A stretch of DNA of 64,000 nt from NCBI GenBank assembly GCA_036380715.1, contig DASVEF010000312.1, forward strand, positions 89,155 through 153,154, in the 5' to 3' direction. Made by a program: the position numbers and the translations under genes. Of the stretch, positions 35,118 to 43,101 are shown piece after piece; positions within the stretch are counted from its first letter, which is position 1; the number at the start of each line of letters is the position of its first letter. Below the pieces are notes generated by a model, which had not been told where the DNA came from, did not search any database, and saw nothing but the letters and a program-made list of their open reading frames with translations. The stretch comes from UBA5704 sp036380715 (GTDB taxonomy: Bacteria > Acidobacteriota > Thermoanaerobaculia > Multivoradales > UBA5704).

Positions 35118-36059
35118 ATGCCCGGCGAGCTCAAGATCTTCGGTGGACGCGCGCACCCCGCCCTGGTGCAGGAGCTCTGTGATTCCCTGAACCTGGAGCC
35201 TGGCAAGGCGACCGCGTACAACTTCTCCGACGGGGAGATCTTCTGTCAGATCGACGAGAACGTCCGCGGCTCGGACGTCTTCGTCGTACAACCGACCTGC
35301 GAGAGAGTCAACGAGAACCTGATGGAGCTGCTGATCATGCTGGACACGTTCAAGCGCTCCTCGGCCTCGCGGGTCACCGCGGTCATTCCCTATTACGGCT
35401 ACGCGCGGCAGGACAAGAAGGACCGGCCTCGCGTCCCCATCACCGCCAAGCTGGTCGCCGACCTGATCTCCAAGGCCGGCGCCGACCGCGTCCTGACGAT
35501 GGACCTCCACGCCGACCAGATCCAGGGCTTCTTCGACGTGCCGGTGGACCACCTGTTCGCCGCGCCGGTGCTCCTGGACGCGATCCGCGAGATGGGGATC
35601 CCCGACCTGGTGATCGTCTCTCCGGACGCCGGCGGCGTCGAGCGCGCGCGGGCGATCGCCAAGCGGCTGCAGGTGGGGCTCGCCATCGTCGACAAGCGGC
35701 GGACGGCGCCCAACACGGCCGAGGTCATGCACGTCATCGGCGACGTCGAGGGGTGCAACGCGCTGATCGTCGACGACATCGTCGACACCGCCGGCACCCT
35801 GACCAAGACGGTGGAGGCCCTCAAGTCCAAAGGCGCCCAGAGGGTGCTCGCGGCGGGGGTCCACGGTATTCTGTCCGGCCCGGCTTTGAAGCGGATCGAC
35901 GAATCGCCGCTCGAGGCCGTGCTCATCACCAACACGACGCCGCTGGACGAGAAGATCTCCCGCTGCCAGAAGCTGCGCCCGCTGTCGGTCGCGCCTCTGC
36001 TGGGGGACGCCATCCGGCGCATCCACGAGAACAGCTCTGTGAGCTCCCTGTTCGTATAG
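35118..36059 (+). CDS. prs: Ribose-phosphate pyrophosphokinase
   Basis: A 313-residue PRPP synthase: FSDGEIFCQIDENVRGSDVF near the N-terminus, ARQDKKDRPRVPITAKL flexible loop, TMDLHADQIQGFF, SPDAGGVERAR, and the PRPP-binding loop ALIVDDIVDTAGTLT near residue 216. It makes PRPP for nucleotides, His and Trp. ATG follows GAGAGGGAG. First gene of prs-rplY-pth. Confidence 0.97.
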   Translation: MPGELKIFGGRAHPALVQELCDSLNLEPGKATAYNFSDGEIFCQIDENVRGSDVFVVQPTCERVNENLMELLIMLDTFKRSSASRVTAVIPYYGYARQDKKDRPRVPITAKLVADLISKAGADRVLTMDLHADQIQGFFDVPVDHLFAAPVLLDAIREMGIPDLVIVSPDAGGVERARAIAKRLQVGLAIVDKRRTAPNTAEVMHVIGDVEGCNALIVDDIVDTAGTLTKTVEALKSKGAQRVLAAGVHGILSGPALKRIDESPLEAVLITNTTPLDEKISRCQKLRPLSVAPLLGDAIRRIHENSSVSSLFV

Positions 36060-36077
36060 CTCGAAGCGAGGAAAGCC

Positions 36078-36719
36078 ATGAGTGAGTTAGCCATCCAAGT
36101 TGAAAAGCGCGAGCGCACCGGCAAAGGCGGCAACCGCCAGACCCGGTCCCGCGGCCTGATCCCCGCCGTCGTCTACGGCAGCGGCAAGGACTCGGTGCCC
36201 ATCCAGATCGACCGCCGCACCTTCATCGATACGATGAAGAAGTCGGACAGCGAGAACCCGATCTTCCGCCTGACCCTGTCCGACACCGGCCAGGAGCGCT
36301 TCGCCATGATCCGCGAGATGCAGCGCGATCCGGTCAGCCGCCAAGTCATCCACATCGACTTCCAGCGCATCGAGATGACGCAGAAGGTGCGCTTCACCGT
36401 TCCCGTCGAGCCGGTGGGCACGGCGGTCGGCGTCAAGACCGAGGGCGGCATGATGGACTTCGTCACCCGCGAGGTCGAGGTCGAGTGCCTGCCCGGAGAT
36501 GTCCCGAACCACATCGAGATCGACGTCACCGAAGTTCACGTCGGCCAGCACATCGAGGCGCGCGACCTCAAGATGCCCGACGGGGTCACCCTGGTGGACG
36601 ATCCGGACAAGGTCATCCTCTCGCTCGGCCACGCCCGCAAGGAGGAGGATGCCGGCGCCGAGGGGGCCGATCGGGTCGAGCCCGAGGTCATCAAGCGCGG
36701 CAAGACCGAGGAGGAGTAA
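36078..36719 (+). CDS. rplY: 50S ribosomal protein L25/general stress protein Ctc
   Basis: A 213-residue long-form L25: 5S-rRNA-binding domain in residues 1-95 (GGNRQTRSRGLIPAVVYGSG, MQRDPVSRQVIHIDFQRI) and the TL5/Ctc C-terminal beta-domain (MDFVTREVEVECLPGDVPNHI). Acidic tail ends KTEEE. ATG lies 18 nt after prs. Confidence 0.95.
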   Translation: MSELAIQVEKRERTGKGGNRQTRSRGLIPAVVYGSGKDSVPIQIDRRTFIDTMKKSDSENPIFRLTLSDTGQERFAMIREMQRDPVSRQVIHIDFQRIEMTQKVRFTVPVEPVGTAVGVKTEGGMMDFVTREVEVECLPGDVPNHIEIDVTEVHVGQHIEARDLKMPDGVTLVDDPDKVILSLGHARKEEDAGAEGADRVEPEVIKRGKTEEE

Positions 36720-36722
36720 GGG

Positions 36723-37289
36723 CTGGCTCCCCTCATCCTCGGCCTGGGCAACCCCGGCGACGAGTACCGCGACACCCGGCACAACGTGGGTTTCCGGGTC
36801 GTCGAGGAGCTGGCCCGACGCTGGGGGGCCCGCCTCGACCGGCTGGAGTGCAGCTCCCACGTGGGCGGGGGCACGGACGGCGTGCCTCTGCTCGCCCTGC
36901 CCCAGACCTACATGAATCGGAGCGGCTACGCGGCGCGCTGCCTGGTCGAGCGGCATGAGCTCGACCCCGCCTCCGTGCTGGTGGTCTACGACGAGGTCAA
37001 CCTGCCGTTCGGCAAGCTGCGTCTCCGCAAGTCGGGGAGCCCGGCCGGCCACCGCGGCATGGAGTCGGTCCTGGAGAACCTGCGGACCGACGAGGTCCCC
37101 AGGCTCCGGCTCGGCGTCGCCCCACCCGACGGCCCTCCAGCCGGCGAAGAGCTGGCCGACTTCGTCCTCTCTCCCTTCCCTCCGGAAGAGAGGGAGGCCG
37201 TCGCGGAGATGGTCCGCCGCGCGGCCGACGCCTGCGAGACCTGGCTGCGCGAGGGGGCAGAGGCGGCGATGAGCCGGTTCAACGGCTGA
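36723..37289 (+). CDS. pth: Peptidyl-tRNA hydrolase (CTG start)
   Basis: A 188-residue Pth: LILGLGNPGDEYRDTRHNVGF (split motif with the catalytic His near 21 and Asn near 9), QTYMNRSGYA, YDEVNLPFGKLRLRKSGS with Asp near 93. Recycles peptidyl-tRNA. The frame directly follows the rplY TAA, and no ATG/GTG/TTG lies before the conserved N-terminal strand. CTG 36723, 6 nt after GAGGAG, is the only start that keeps it; a GTG at 36786 would delete catalytic residues. Confidence 0.9.
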   Translation: MAPLILGLGNPGDEYRDTRHNVGFRVVEELARRWGARLDRLECSSHVGGGTDGVPLLALPQTYMNRSGYAARCLVERHELDPASVLVVYDEVNLPFGKLRLRKSGSPAGHRGMESVLENLRTDEVPRLRLGVAPPDGPPAGEELADFVLSPFPPEEREAVAEMVRRAADACETWLREGAEAAMSRFNG

Positions 37290-37292
37290 GAG

Positions 37293-37320
37293 TTGCCTTT
37301 TCCTGCCATCCGTGTACAAT
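37293..37320 (+). promoter_or_regulatory. Sigma-70 promoter of rpsF-rpsR-rplI
   Basis: TTGCCT (37293-37298), 16-bp spacer, TACAAT (37315-37320), giving a leader of about 108 nt before rpsF. Confidence 0.6.
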
Positions 37321-37434
37321 TCGTTGTTCTTTATCGCCGCGGACGGGGCTCGCGCCCTGATCCGCCCCACGTTCCTCTCTGTTCCGCTCGAAGAAGCGGG
37401 ACTGTTCAGGCCAAAGGGAGGTCAAGAGACACCC

Positions 37435-37824
37435 ATGCGTACGTACGAGCTGATCTTCGTGGTCGATCCTCGCGTTTCCGACGAGGATGTGGTCACGATG
37501 ATCCACGATTACCGACAGATGATCACCGCGGGAGGCGCCGAGGTCACCAGTGAAGAGAACTGGGGCCGTCGCAAGCTCGCCTATCCCATCGACAAGCTGA
37601 ACGAGGGCAAGTACGTCCTGTTCCACATCAGCAGCGAGAAAGGCAAGACCTCGCTGCCCGAGGTCGAGCACCGGATGCGCCAGAACGACAAGATCCTGCG
37701 CTTCCTGACGGTGCGCACGGACGAGGACCTCAAGCGGGCCGCCCGCAGGCACCCGGCGTCGTCCCCCGGGGCCGTGCCGGCCGACACCATGCCGGATGAC
37801 GACGAGATGGAGGAGGAGGTCTAA
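37435..37824 (+). CDS. rpsF: 30S ribosomal protein S6
   Basis: A 129-residue S6: MRTYELIFVVDPRVSDEDV, NWGRRKLAYPIDKLNEGKYVLF, LPEVEHRMRQNDKILRFLTVR. The C-terminal extension is acidic (DDDEMEEEV). ATG 37435 chosen over upstream in-frame codons for the canonical start and the AAAGGGAGG site. S6 and S18 bind the 16S platform together, matching the gene order with rpsR. Confidence 0.97.
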   Translation: MRTYELIFVVDPRVSDEDVVTMIHDYRQMITAGGAEVTSEENWGRRKLAYPIDKLNEGKYVLFHISSEKGKTSLPEVEHRMRQNDKILRFLTVRTDEDLKRAARRHPASSPGAVPADTMPDDDEMEEEV

Positions 37825-37827
37825 GCC

Positions 37828-38061
37828 ATGGCACGCCCGAGAAAAGTCTTCTTCCGCCGTCGCAAGGTCTGCAAGTTCTGCGTGGACAAGATCGACTACA
37901 TCGATTACAAGGACGTCAAGCTCCTGCAGCAGTTCATCCCCGAGCGCTCCAAGATCCTGCCGCGGCGGATCTCCGGAACCTGCGCCCGGCACCAGCGCTT
38001 CCTGCAGCAGGCGATCAAGCGGGCGCGCCACCTGGCGCTGATCCCGTTCACCACGGATTAG
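37828..38061 (+). CDS. rpsR: 30S ribosomal protein S18
   Basis: A 77-residue S18: RRRKVCKFCVDKIDYIDYKD, ILPRRISGTCARHQRFLQQAIKRAR. CKFC plus the later Cys/His gives the zinc-binding C+ form. ATG starts 3 nt after the rpsF stop. S18 is the RimI substrate in other bacteria; rimI is at 21026. Confidence 0.97.
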   Translation: MARPRKVFFRRRKVCKFCVDKIDYIDYKDVKLLQQFIPERSKILPRRISGTCARHQRFLQQAIKRARHLALIPFTTD

Positions 38062-38073
38062 GAGGGCGGAAGC

Positions 38074-38520
38074 GTGAAAGTGATTCTGCTCAGTGATCAG
38101 CGACACCTAGGCAAGCGCGGCGAGACTGTCGACGTCAAGCCGGGCTTCGGCCGCAACTACCTGTTGCCGCAGGGGCTCGCGCTGGAGGACACGCCCGCCA
38201 ACCAGAAGTACTTCGAGCAGCAGCGTGCCAAGATCGACGCCCGTCACGCTAAGGAGCGCGACGCCGCGGCCGAGATCGCCGGCAAGATGCAGGGGCTCCG
38301 CCTGGAGATCCCCAAGCGGGTCGGCGAGACCGAGACGCTCTACGGCTCGGTGACCGCGGGCGACGTCGCCGAGGCCCTGGAGGCCAAAGGCTTCACCGTG
38401 GACCGCCGGCGCCTCGACCTCGAAGGGGGCATCAAGACGCTCGGCGACCATCCGGTCCGCATCGAGCTGCACCCCGAGGTGGTGGCCGAGGTCACCGTCT
38501 CCGTGGTGCGCGAAGAGTAA
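38074..38520 (+). CDS. rplI: 50S ribosomal protein L9
   Basis: A 148-residue L9: N-domain KVILLSDQRHLGKRGETVDV and GFGRNYLLPQGLA, long connecting helix, C-domain LYGSVTAGDVAEALEAKGF. GTG start after GGAGGGCGGA, 12 nt from rpsR. Confidence 0.97.
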   Translation: MKVILLSDQRHLGKRGETVDVKPGFGRNYLLPQGLALEDTPANQKYFEQQRAKIDARHAKERDAAAEIAGKMQGLRLEIPKRVGETETLYGSVTAGDVAEALEAKGFTVDRRRLDLEGGIKTLGDHPVRIELHPEVVAEVTVSVVREE

Positions 38521-38546
38521 ACCCAGGCGGCGCGACGGGGATCGAG

Positions 38547-39722
38547 GTGGCCGACACCGCTCCGCAGCGCCGCACGCCTTCCATCGACGACTTCCTCGTC
38601 GAGCCCACCCGCGACCTCAACGACTGGCAGTGGCTGTGGAAGGGGGACCAACGGTTCCCCGTCCGCAGCCATCGCGGCTTTCTGGGCCGCCTCCTCGTCC
38701 TCTTCAAGCGCCTCTTCCGCCCGGTCGTCCAGGTTCCCCAGAACGACCTCTGGGAGCGCCAGCGCACCTTCAACCTGATCCTCCTCGAGCACCTGATCCG
38801 CGACGAGGAGCACCGCGGAGACCACCGCCGCCGCCTAGAATACCTGGAGGCCCTGAATTCCGAGGGGATCCACGAGATCATGCGGCACAACGACGCGCTG
38901 TTCGCGCGCGCCGACCAGAAGCTGGACCGCTATCGCCGCGAGGTGCGAGACCTCCTCGGCAGCCTCGGCGCCGCCCTGGCCGCCGTGCAGTCCGCTCCGG
39001 AGACGGGCACCGGGACCCTGGCCCGCGCCGTCGAGGAGCACGGCTATTTCGAGCTGGAGCGCCGCTACCGCGGCACCGAGGAGGAGATCCTCGACCGCAT
39101 CTCGGTCTATCTTCCCTGGCTGAAGACGATTCCCGGTCCGGTCCTCGACCTGGGCTGCGGCCGTGGCGAATCCCTGGCCCTGCTGCGTGACCAGGGCATC
39201 GCCGCCCGGGGAGTGGATTCCAGCGCCCGCATGGTGGCCCTCTGTCGCGAGCGGGGTCTCGAGGCGACCGAGGGGGATCTCTTCGGCACCCTGGCCGCGG
39301 TGGAGGAGGGGAGCCTGGGAGCCGTGGTCTCCTTCCACGTCATCGAGCACCTGCTTCCGGGATCGCTCGACCGCTTGGTGCGCCTGGCCTACCGGGCTCT
39401 GAAGCCCGGCGGCGTGCTGATCCTGGAGACCCCGAATCCCCTCTCCATGGTGGTCGCCGCCCGCAACTTCTGGCTCGATCCCACGCACGTGCGGCCAGTC
39501 CATCCCGAGAGCCTGAAGCTGATGTACGAGCTCGCCGGCTTCGATCCGGTCGAGCGCCTGGACCTCCGTCCCTACCCCGAGACCGAGAGGCTGCCGGAGA
39601 TCGATCTGGCCAAGCTCCCCGAAGAGCAGAAACAGCTCGCCGACAAAGTCAACCGCCTGCGCGATCGAATCGACGAGCTGCTGTTCGGGTATCAGGACTT
39701 CGGGATGGTGGGGCGGCGTTGA
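38547..39722 (+). CDS. Class I SAM-dependent methyltransferase
   Basis: A 391-residue protein. Residues 1-150 are helical with a basic segment (FLGRLLVLFKRLFRP) that may touch membrane. SAM-binding motif VLDLGCGRGESLALL near residue 195, then GVDSSARMVALC and the motif-II-like GAVVSFHVIEHLLPGSLDRLV; PGGVLILETPNP follows. Substrate not evident; similar proteins act in polysaccharide or quinone pathways. GTG start, 26 nt after rplI. The 3' 65 bp are duplicated at 40110-40174. Confidence 0.8.
   Translation: MADTAPQRRTPSIDDFLVEPTRDLNDWQWLWKGDQRFPVRSHRGFLGRLLVLFKRLFRPVVQVPQNDLWERQRTFNLILLEHLIRDEEHRGDHRRRLEYLEALNSEGIHEIMRHNDALFARADQKLDRYRREVRDLLGSLGAALAAVQSAPETGTGTLARAVEEHGYFELERRYRGTEEEILDRISVYLPWLKTIPGPVLDLGCGRGESLALLRDQGIAARGVDSSARMVALCRERGLEATEGDLFGTLAAVEEGSLGAVVSFHVIEHLLPGSLDRLVRLAYRALKPGGVLILETPNPLSMVVAARNFWLDPTHVRPVHPESLKLMYELAGFDPVERLDLRPYPETERLPEIDLAKLPEEQKQLADKVNRLRDRIDELLFGYQDFGMVGRR
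39654..39718 (+). repeat. Methyltransferase 3' end, parent copy of a 65-bp direct repeat
   Basis: Matches 40110-40174 with five mismatches at an offset of 456 bp. Confidence 0.8.
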
Positions 39723-39735
39723 GCCGTATTTGAGA

Positions 39736-39741
39736 TACGCT
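39736..39741 (+). promoter_or_regulatory. -10-like box of the 39749 gene, possibly leaderless
   Basis: TACGCT ends 7 nt before ATG 39749; no ribosome-binding site. Confidence 0.3.
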
Positions 39742-39748
39742 TCCTTTC

Positions 39749-39943
39749 ATGGAACGCATCGTCCAGGTCTTCGACCGCCATGCCGACGCCGAGGCTGCCG
39801 ATCGGGCCTTCTATGCCTCTCTGTCTCCGCAGGAACGCTTGAACATGCTGCTGGACCTCATGGAGCGGCACCGTGGGGGTATCGGTGAAGCTGCAGAAAG
39901 ATTTGAGAGAGTTTATCGGCTTACTTCTCTCTCAGGACGTTGA
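39749..39943 (+). CDS. Small partner protein of a nucleotidyltransferase toxin-like locus
   Basis: A 64-residue helical protein (VQVFDRHADAEAADRAFYASL, PQERLNMLLDLMERHRG, AAERFERVYRLTSL). Genes of this kind, recalled from related genomes, precede a short nucleotidyltransferase starting KLQKDLREFI; here that gene overlaps by 59 nt and is destroyed. By position it would be the antitoxin or accessory component. It is intact, but its partner is not. Confidence 0.5.
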   Translation: MERIVQVFDRHADAEAADRAFYASLSPQERLNMLLDLMERHRGGIGEAAERFERVYRLTSLSGR

Positions 39944-40071
39944 GTTTCTGATGGTTGGCGGGAGGAGCTGATCAAGAACAAGCGAGCGACGGCGCGTGCC
40001 CGGACTTGGCGGACGCCGAGAAGCTTGAAAGCATCCCTCCCTCGGACAGGCAGAAGAAGCCTTCTCCTTGA
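39885..40071 (+). pseudogene. Nucleotidyltransferase (toxin-like) remnant with internal deletion
   Basis: GTG 39885 opens KLQKDLREFIGLLLSQDVEF and LMVGG, the usual N-terminus of a small nucleotidyltransferase, then hits TGA at 39969. In another frame the DNA continues EELIKNKRATARAR and, after a further shift, DLADAEKLESIPPSDRQKK to a TGA at 40069, the C-terminal part of the same family. The central catalytic region, where the GSxxxD motif should be, is deleted. A dead gene. Confidence 0.65.
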
Positions 40072-40109
40072 CCGCGACCACGGAGCTGCTGCGTGCGGCT
40101 GGTCCACCC

Positions 40110-40174
40110 CGCCTGCGCGATCGGATCGACGAGCTGCTGTTCGGGTACCAGGATTTCGGGATCGTGGGACGGCG
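40110..40174 (+). repeat. Copy of the methyltransferase 3' end
   Basis: 65 bp with 60 identities to 39654-39718, still reading RLRDRIDELLFGYQDFG in one frame. It lies just beyond the dead nucleotidyltransferase, so the toxin locus is bracketed by direct repeats of its host neighbour. The rest of the 40072-40321 gap holds short TTCTGAC/TTGACG-like repeats (40188-40225) and no gene. Confidence 0.8.
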
Positions 40175-40321
40175 GCCGGAGCATCCGCAAACATTGCTGA
40201 CAATTCTGACGACTCTGACATTCTTGACGTCCTGAAAGTAGGGCGTTTTCGCTCCTTTCTCGGCCTACGGGCTGGTATGAGCCTTGCTCCTCCGGAGGGA
40301 TAACAACTCAAAGGAGAGATC

Positions 40322-40816
40322 ATGACCAGTTACATGTGGGATCTCGGGTTCAACTGGAACTCCGTCCCGAACAGCGATGGAAGTTACGAGCTCGGCAATG
40401 GCCTCGTTGTGTTCCCGGACAACGTTCCGGCATCTCCCGACCAAGTCCTAGTAAACAGCTCGATCGGTTTCAACTTGTTCAACATCAGCGGGGCGACAGC
40501 AAACAACTGTTCGATCGACCATCTGTGGATCACATTCAGTGCCAACCAGGACGGCCAGTCGGTCACTTCTCCGTTCAACAACAACAACTTTGCATCGCTT
40601 TCATCTGGAAGTCTGACTGTGCAGTCTCCAGGGGGAAGCACGATCTTCGGTCCGGGTCCGTTTCCAGTCTCGTTCGCTGGCGACGAGACAGCGGTCAACT
40701 CCGGAAAATTCAAGTTTACCGTCTATCTGACTGTCAACGGGCCGGACGGCTCGGGTGGGACGACGAAGAAGATCTTCAAGGTCGACCCCGAAATGGTGAT
40801 CGGGAGTATCGGTTGA
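40322..40816 (+). CDS. Orphan beta-rich hypothetical protein of lower GC
   Basis: A 164-residue protein rich in Asn, Ser, Gly and aromatic residues (MWDLGFNWNSVPNSDGSYEL, FSANQDGQSV, PFNNNNFASL, KFTVYLTVNGPDGSGGTTKK). No signal peptide or cysteine framework. Its codon use is visibly lower in GC than its neighbours, suggesting transfer or atypical selection. AAAGGAGAG precedes the ATG. It is convergent with the Ser/Thr kinase gene, only 6 nt apart. No family recognised. Confidence 0.55.
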   Translation: MTSYMWDLGFNWNSVPNSDGSYELGNGLVVFPDNVPASPDQVLVNSSIGFNLFNISGATANNCSIDHLWITFSANQDGQSVTSPFNNNNFASLSSGSLTVQSPGGSTIFGPGPFPVSFAGDETAVNSGKFKFTVYLTVNGPDGSGGTTKKIFKVDPEMVIGSIG

Positions 40817-40822
40817 TCGTGT

Positions 40823-43081
40823 CTATGAGGCATTGAACGTCGCGATCGCTTCGTGATAGCGGCGGTCGGCACGCAGGCCGAGCAGCTCCGGATCGCTTTT
40901 GATGTTTTCGAAGGAGAGGCCCTCGCGCAGCGCGTTTTCGAGCGCCGCGAGGGCTTCTTTCCGGGAGCCGGCGGCTTCATAGGCAACGACCATTCGATAC
41001 CATGCGCTGGCGTCCTTGCCGGCTGTTTTCTCGAGATTTCTCAGCTCGGCGAGGGCTTCGTCCCGGTCGCCGCGCTTTGCCAGGTAGAGAGCCAGGCGGC
41101 TGCGGAGCGTCACATCGTCCGGATTCGCCCCCAGCTTCTCCCGGATGACCTGGATTCCTAGTAGATAGGCTTCCCGTGCCCGCTCTTCCTTGCCCGGTGT
41201 CCAACGGCAGGCGTCTCCCAGGTTTCCCCATTGCACGTCGCTGTTGGCCCCTCCGGGCAGCTCGAGTGCTTTCTCGAACGCCTCCACGGCTTCCGGGTAG
41301 AAGCCTTGGGAGAAATAGATGGTACCGAGATTTCCATAGAGCGTCGAATCCGGTTGAATTTGCAGGGCCTTCTGGAGCTGAGCCGCCGCTTCGGCCAGAT
41401 CCCCTTGGCCGTAGTACACGACACTGAGATTGCGATACCCGTAGAAGCTGTCGGGGGTCAGCTCAATGCTCTTCTGGAAGGTATGGATCGCCTCGCGAGC
41501 GCGCCCGGTCCGGTAATAGAGGCTGCCGAGCTCGTCGTAGTACATCCGGTCTGGCCGGATCTCGATCGCTTTACGGTGCGCCGACTCCGCATCCTGGACC
41601 TTCTTCTGGGATTCGTAGACCCGGCCGAGCCCGTAATAGGCGTCGGAGTTGAGCGGCTCCAGGTGCAGGGCCTGCTTGAAAGCGCGCTCTGCCTCGCCAA
41701 GCCTGCCTCTGGAGTAGTCGACCAGTCCGATGCTGACCCATGCCATGGCGAGATGCTCGTCCAGCGCCACGGCTCGCCGGGCCATGGAGAGAGCCTGATC
41801 GAGCCACATCGGGTCTTTGCTCTCGCCCAGATGCTTCATACAGTATGCCTTGGCGAGCGCCGCATGGGCAGCCGCATGTTGATTGTCCTGGGCCAGGATC
41901 CTCTGGAAGCTCTCGATCGCCTTGTCGAGATTGCCTTTTTTGTCATAGCGTCTCAGGTATGCCTGGCCTTCCTGATACAAGACGTAGGGGTCCGAGGGCG
42001 CCGCGTTTTTCGCGAGGGGGAAAATGGCCACGATCGCCAGAAGGAGAACCAGGCTGCTCCACCAGGCGACATGCCGGACCTTGGCTGGCGTGGCCCGAGC
42101 CCCAGTCCCACTGAGAGAGCCGGAAGATGGTGGAGTCGCAGGAGGAGGCTCAGAAACCTTTGAGATGAACGCGATGAAGGGTGGCCCCTCGCGAACGGTC
42201 TCCTCCTCCTGAAGGGAAAGCCGGCTTCCGGCCGCCGCTTGGGAACGCGGAGCTCTGGTCCCGGCGAGGTCCCCGAGAGATTCCGCCACCTCCACCGCGC
42301 TGGTGGGCCGGTCGACCGGATCTTTTTCCAGAAGCCGATCGATCAGGTTCGAAAGCTCCTGCGGCACGTCGGGGCGGAGGGCCGACGCGGGCCGCTGGCG
42401 GAAGCTGCAGACCCGCGCGAGCGTGGCCTGCGCGGTTTCAGCCCGGAACGGCGCGACGCCGGTGACCATCTCGTAGAGAAGAGAACCGAGAGAGAAGAGA
42501 TCCGATCGGGCATCGAGCGGCAGCCCCATGGCCTGTTCGGGGGACATCGCGTAGGAGGTCCCGATGACCAGGCCCGGCGCCGACAAGGTCGTCTCCTGCG
42601 CTTCGGGCTGGATCTGCTTGGCCACTCCGAAGTCGAGGATCTTGGCGCGCCCGGCGGAGGTCACCATCACGTTGGGAGCCTTCAGATCCCGGTGGATGAA
42701 GCCTTGGGCATGGGCTTCGGCGAGCCCTTCGGCGATCTCGCGGCCCAGACGCGCGGCGCACTGCGGCTCCAGAGGACCTTCCCGCAGGAGCGCCTGGAGC
42801 GTCCGCCCGTTCACGAGCTCCATCACGATCCAGTCGCCGTCTTCCGTCTCGACGATGTCGTAGATGTGGACGATGGCCGGGTGGTTCAGGCGCGCCACGG
42901 CTTCGGCCTCGCGGCGGAAGCGCTCCAGGAGCTTCGGATTCTGGGCGCCCGTCGGGAGAATCCGCTTCAGGGCGACGGGGCGTTTCAGCCGCTCGTCCCA
43001 CGCACGACAGACGGTCCCCATCCCCCCAGACCCCAGGGGCTCGATCAGACGGTAGGGACCGATCTTCTCGTTGGCCTGCAT
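40823..43081 (-). CDS. Membrane Ser/Thr protein kinase with periplasmic-side TPR repeats
   Basis: A 752-residue PknB-type kinase. Residues about 9-265: glycine loop GSGGMGTV, VALKRI Lys, HRDLKAPN catalytic loop, DFGVAK, and SPEQAMG. A linker, one TM helix near 340-360 (WWSSLVLLLAIVAIFPLA), then about nine TPR units. The TPRs probably sense ligands or partners outside. ATG 43081 is chosen over an upstream TTG. It lies 20 nt after the sigma-54 activator on the same strand, so the pair is probably one signalling unit. Confidence 0.88.
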   Translation of the reverse strand: MQANEKIGPYRLIEPLGSGGMGTVCRAWDERLKRPVALKRILPTGAQNPKLLERFRREAEAVARLNHPAIVHIYDIVETEDGDWIVMELVNGRTLQALLREGPLEPQCAARLGREIAEGLAEAHAQGFIHRDLKAPNVMVTSAGRAKILDFGVAKQIQPEAQETTLSAPGLVIGTSYAMSPEQAMGLPLDARSDLFSLGSLLYEMVTGVAPFRAETAQATLARVCSFRQRPASALRPDVPQELSNLIDRLLEKDPVDRPTSAVEVAESLGDLAGTRAPRSQAAAGSRLSLQEEETVREGPPFIAFISKVSEPPPATPPSSGSLSGTGARATPAKVRHVAWWSSLVLLLAIVAIFPLAKNAAPSDPYVLYQEGQAYLRRYDKKGNLDKAIESFQRILAQDNQHAAAHAALAKAYCMKHLGESKDPMWLDQALSMARRAVALDEHLAMAWVSIGLVDYSRGRLGEAERAFKQALHLEPLNSDAYYGLGRVYESQKKVQDAESAHRKAIEIRPDRMYYDELGSLYYRTGRAREAIHTFQKSIELTPDSFYGYRNLSVVYYGQGDLAEAAAQLQKALQIQPDSTLYGNLGTIYFSQGFYPEAVEAFEKALELPGGANSDVQWGNLGDACRWTPGKEERAREAYLLGIQVIREKLGANPDDVTLRSRLALYLAKRGDRDEALAELRNLEKTAGKDASAWYRMVVAYEAAGSRKEALAALENALREGLSFENIKSDPELLGLRADRRYHEAIATFNAS

Positions 43082-43101
43082 ATAGTGGAAGCTGCCCGAT
43101 T

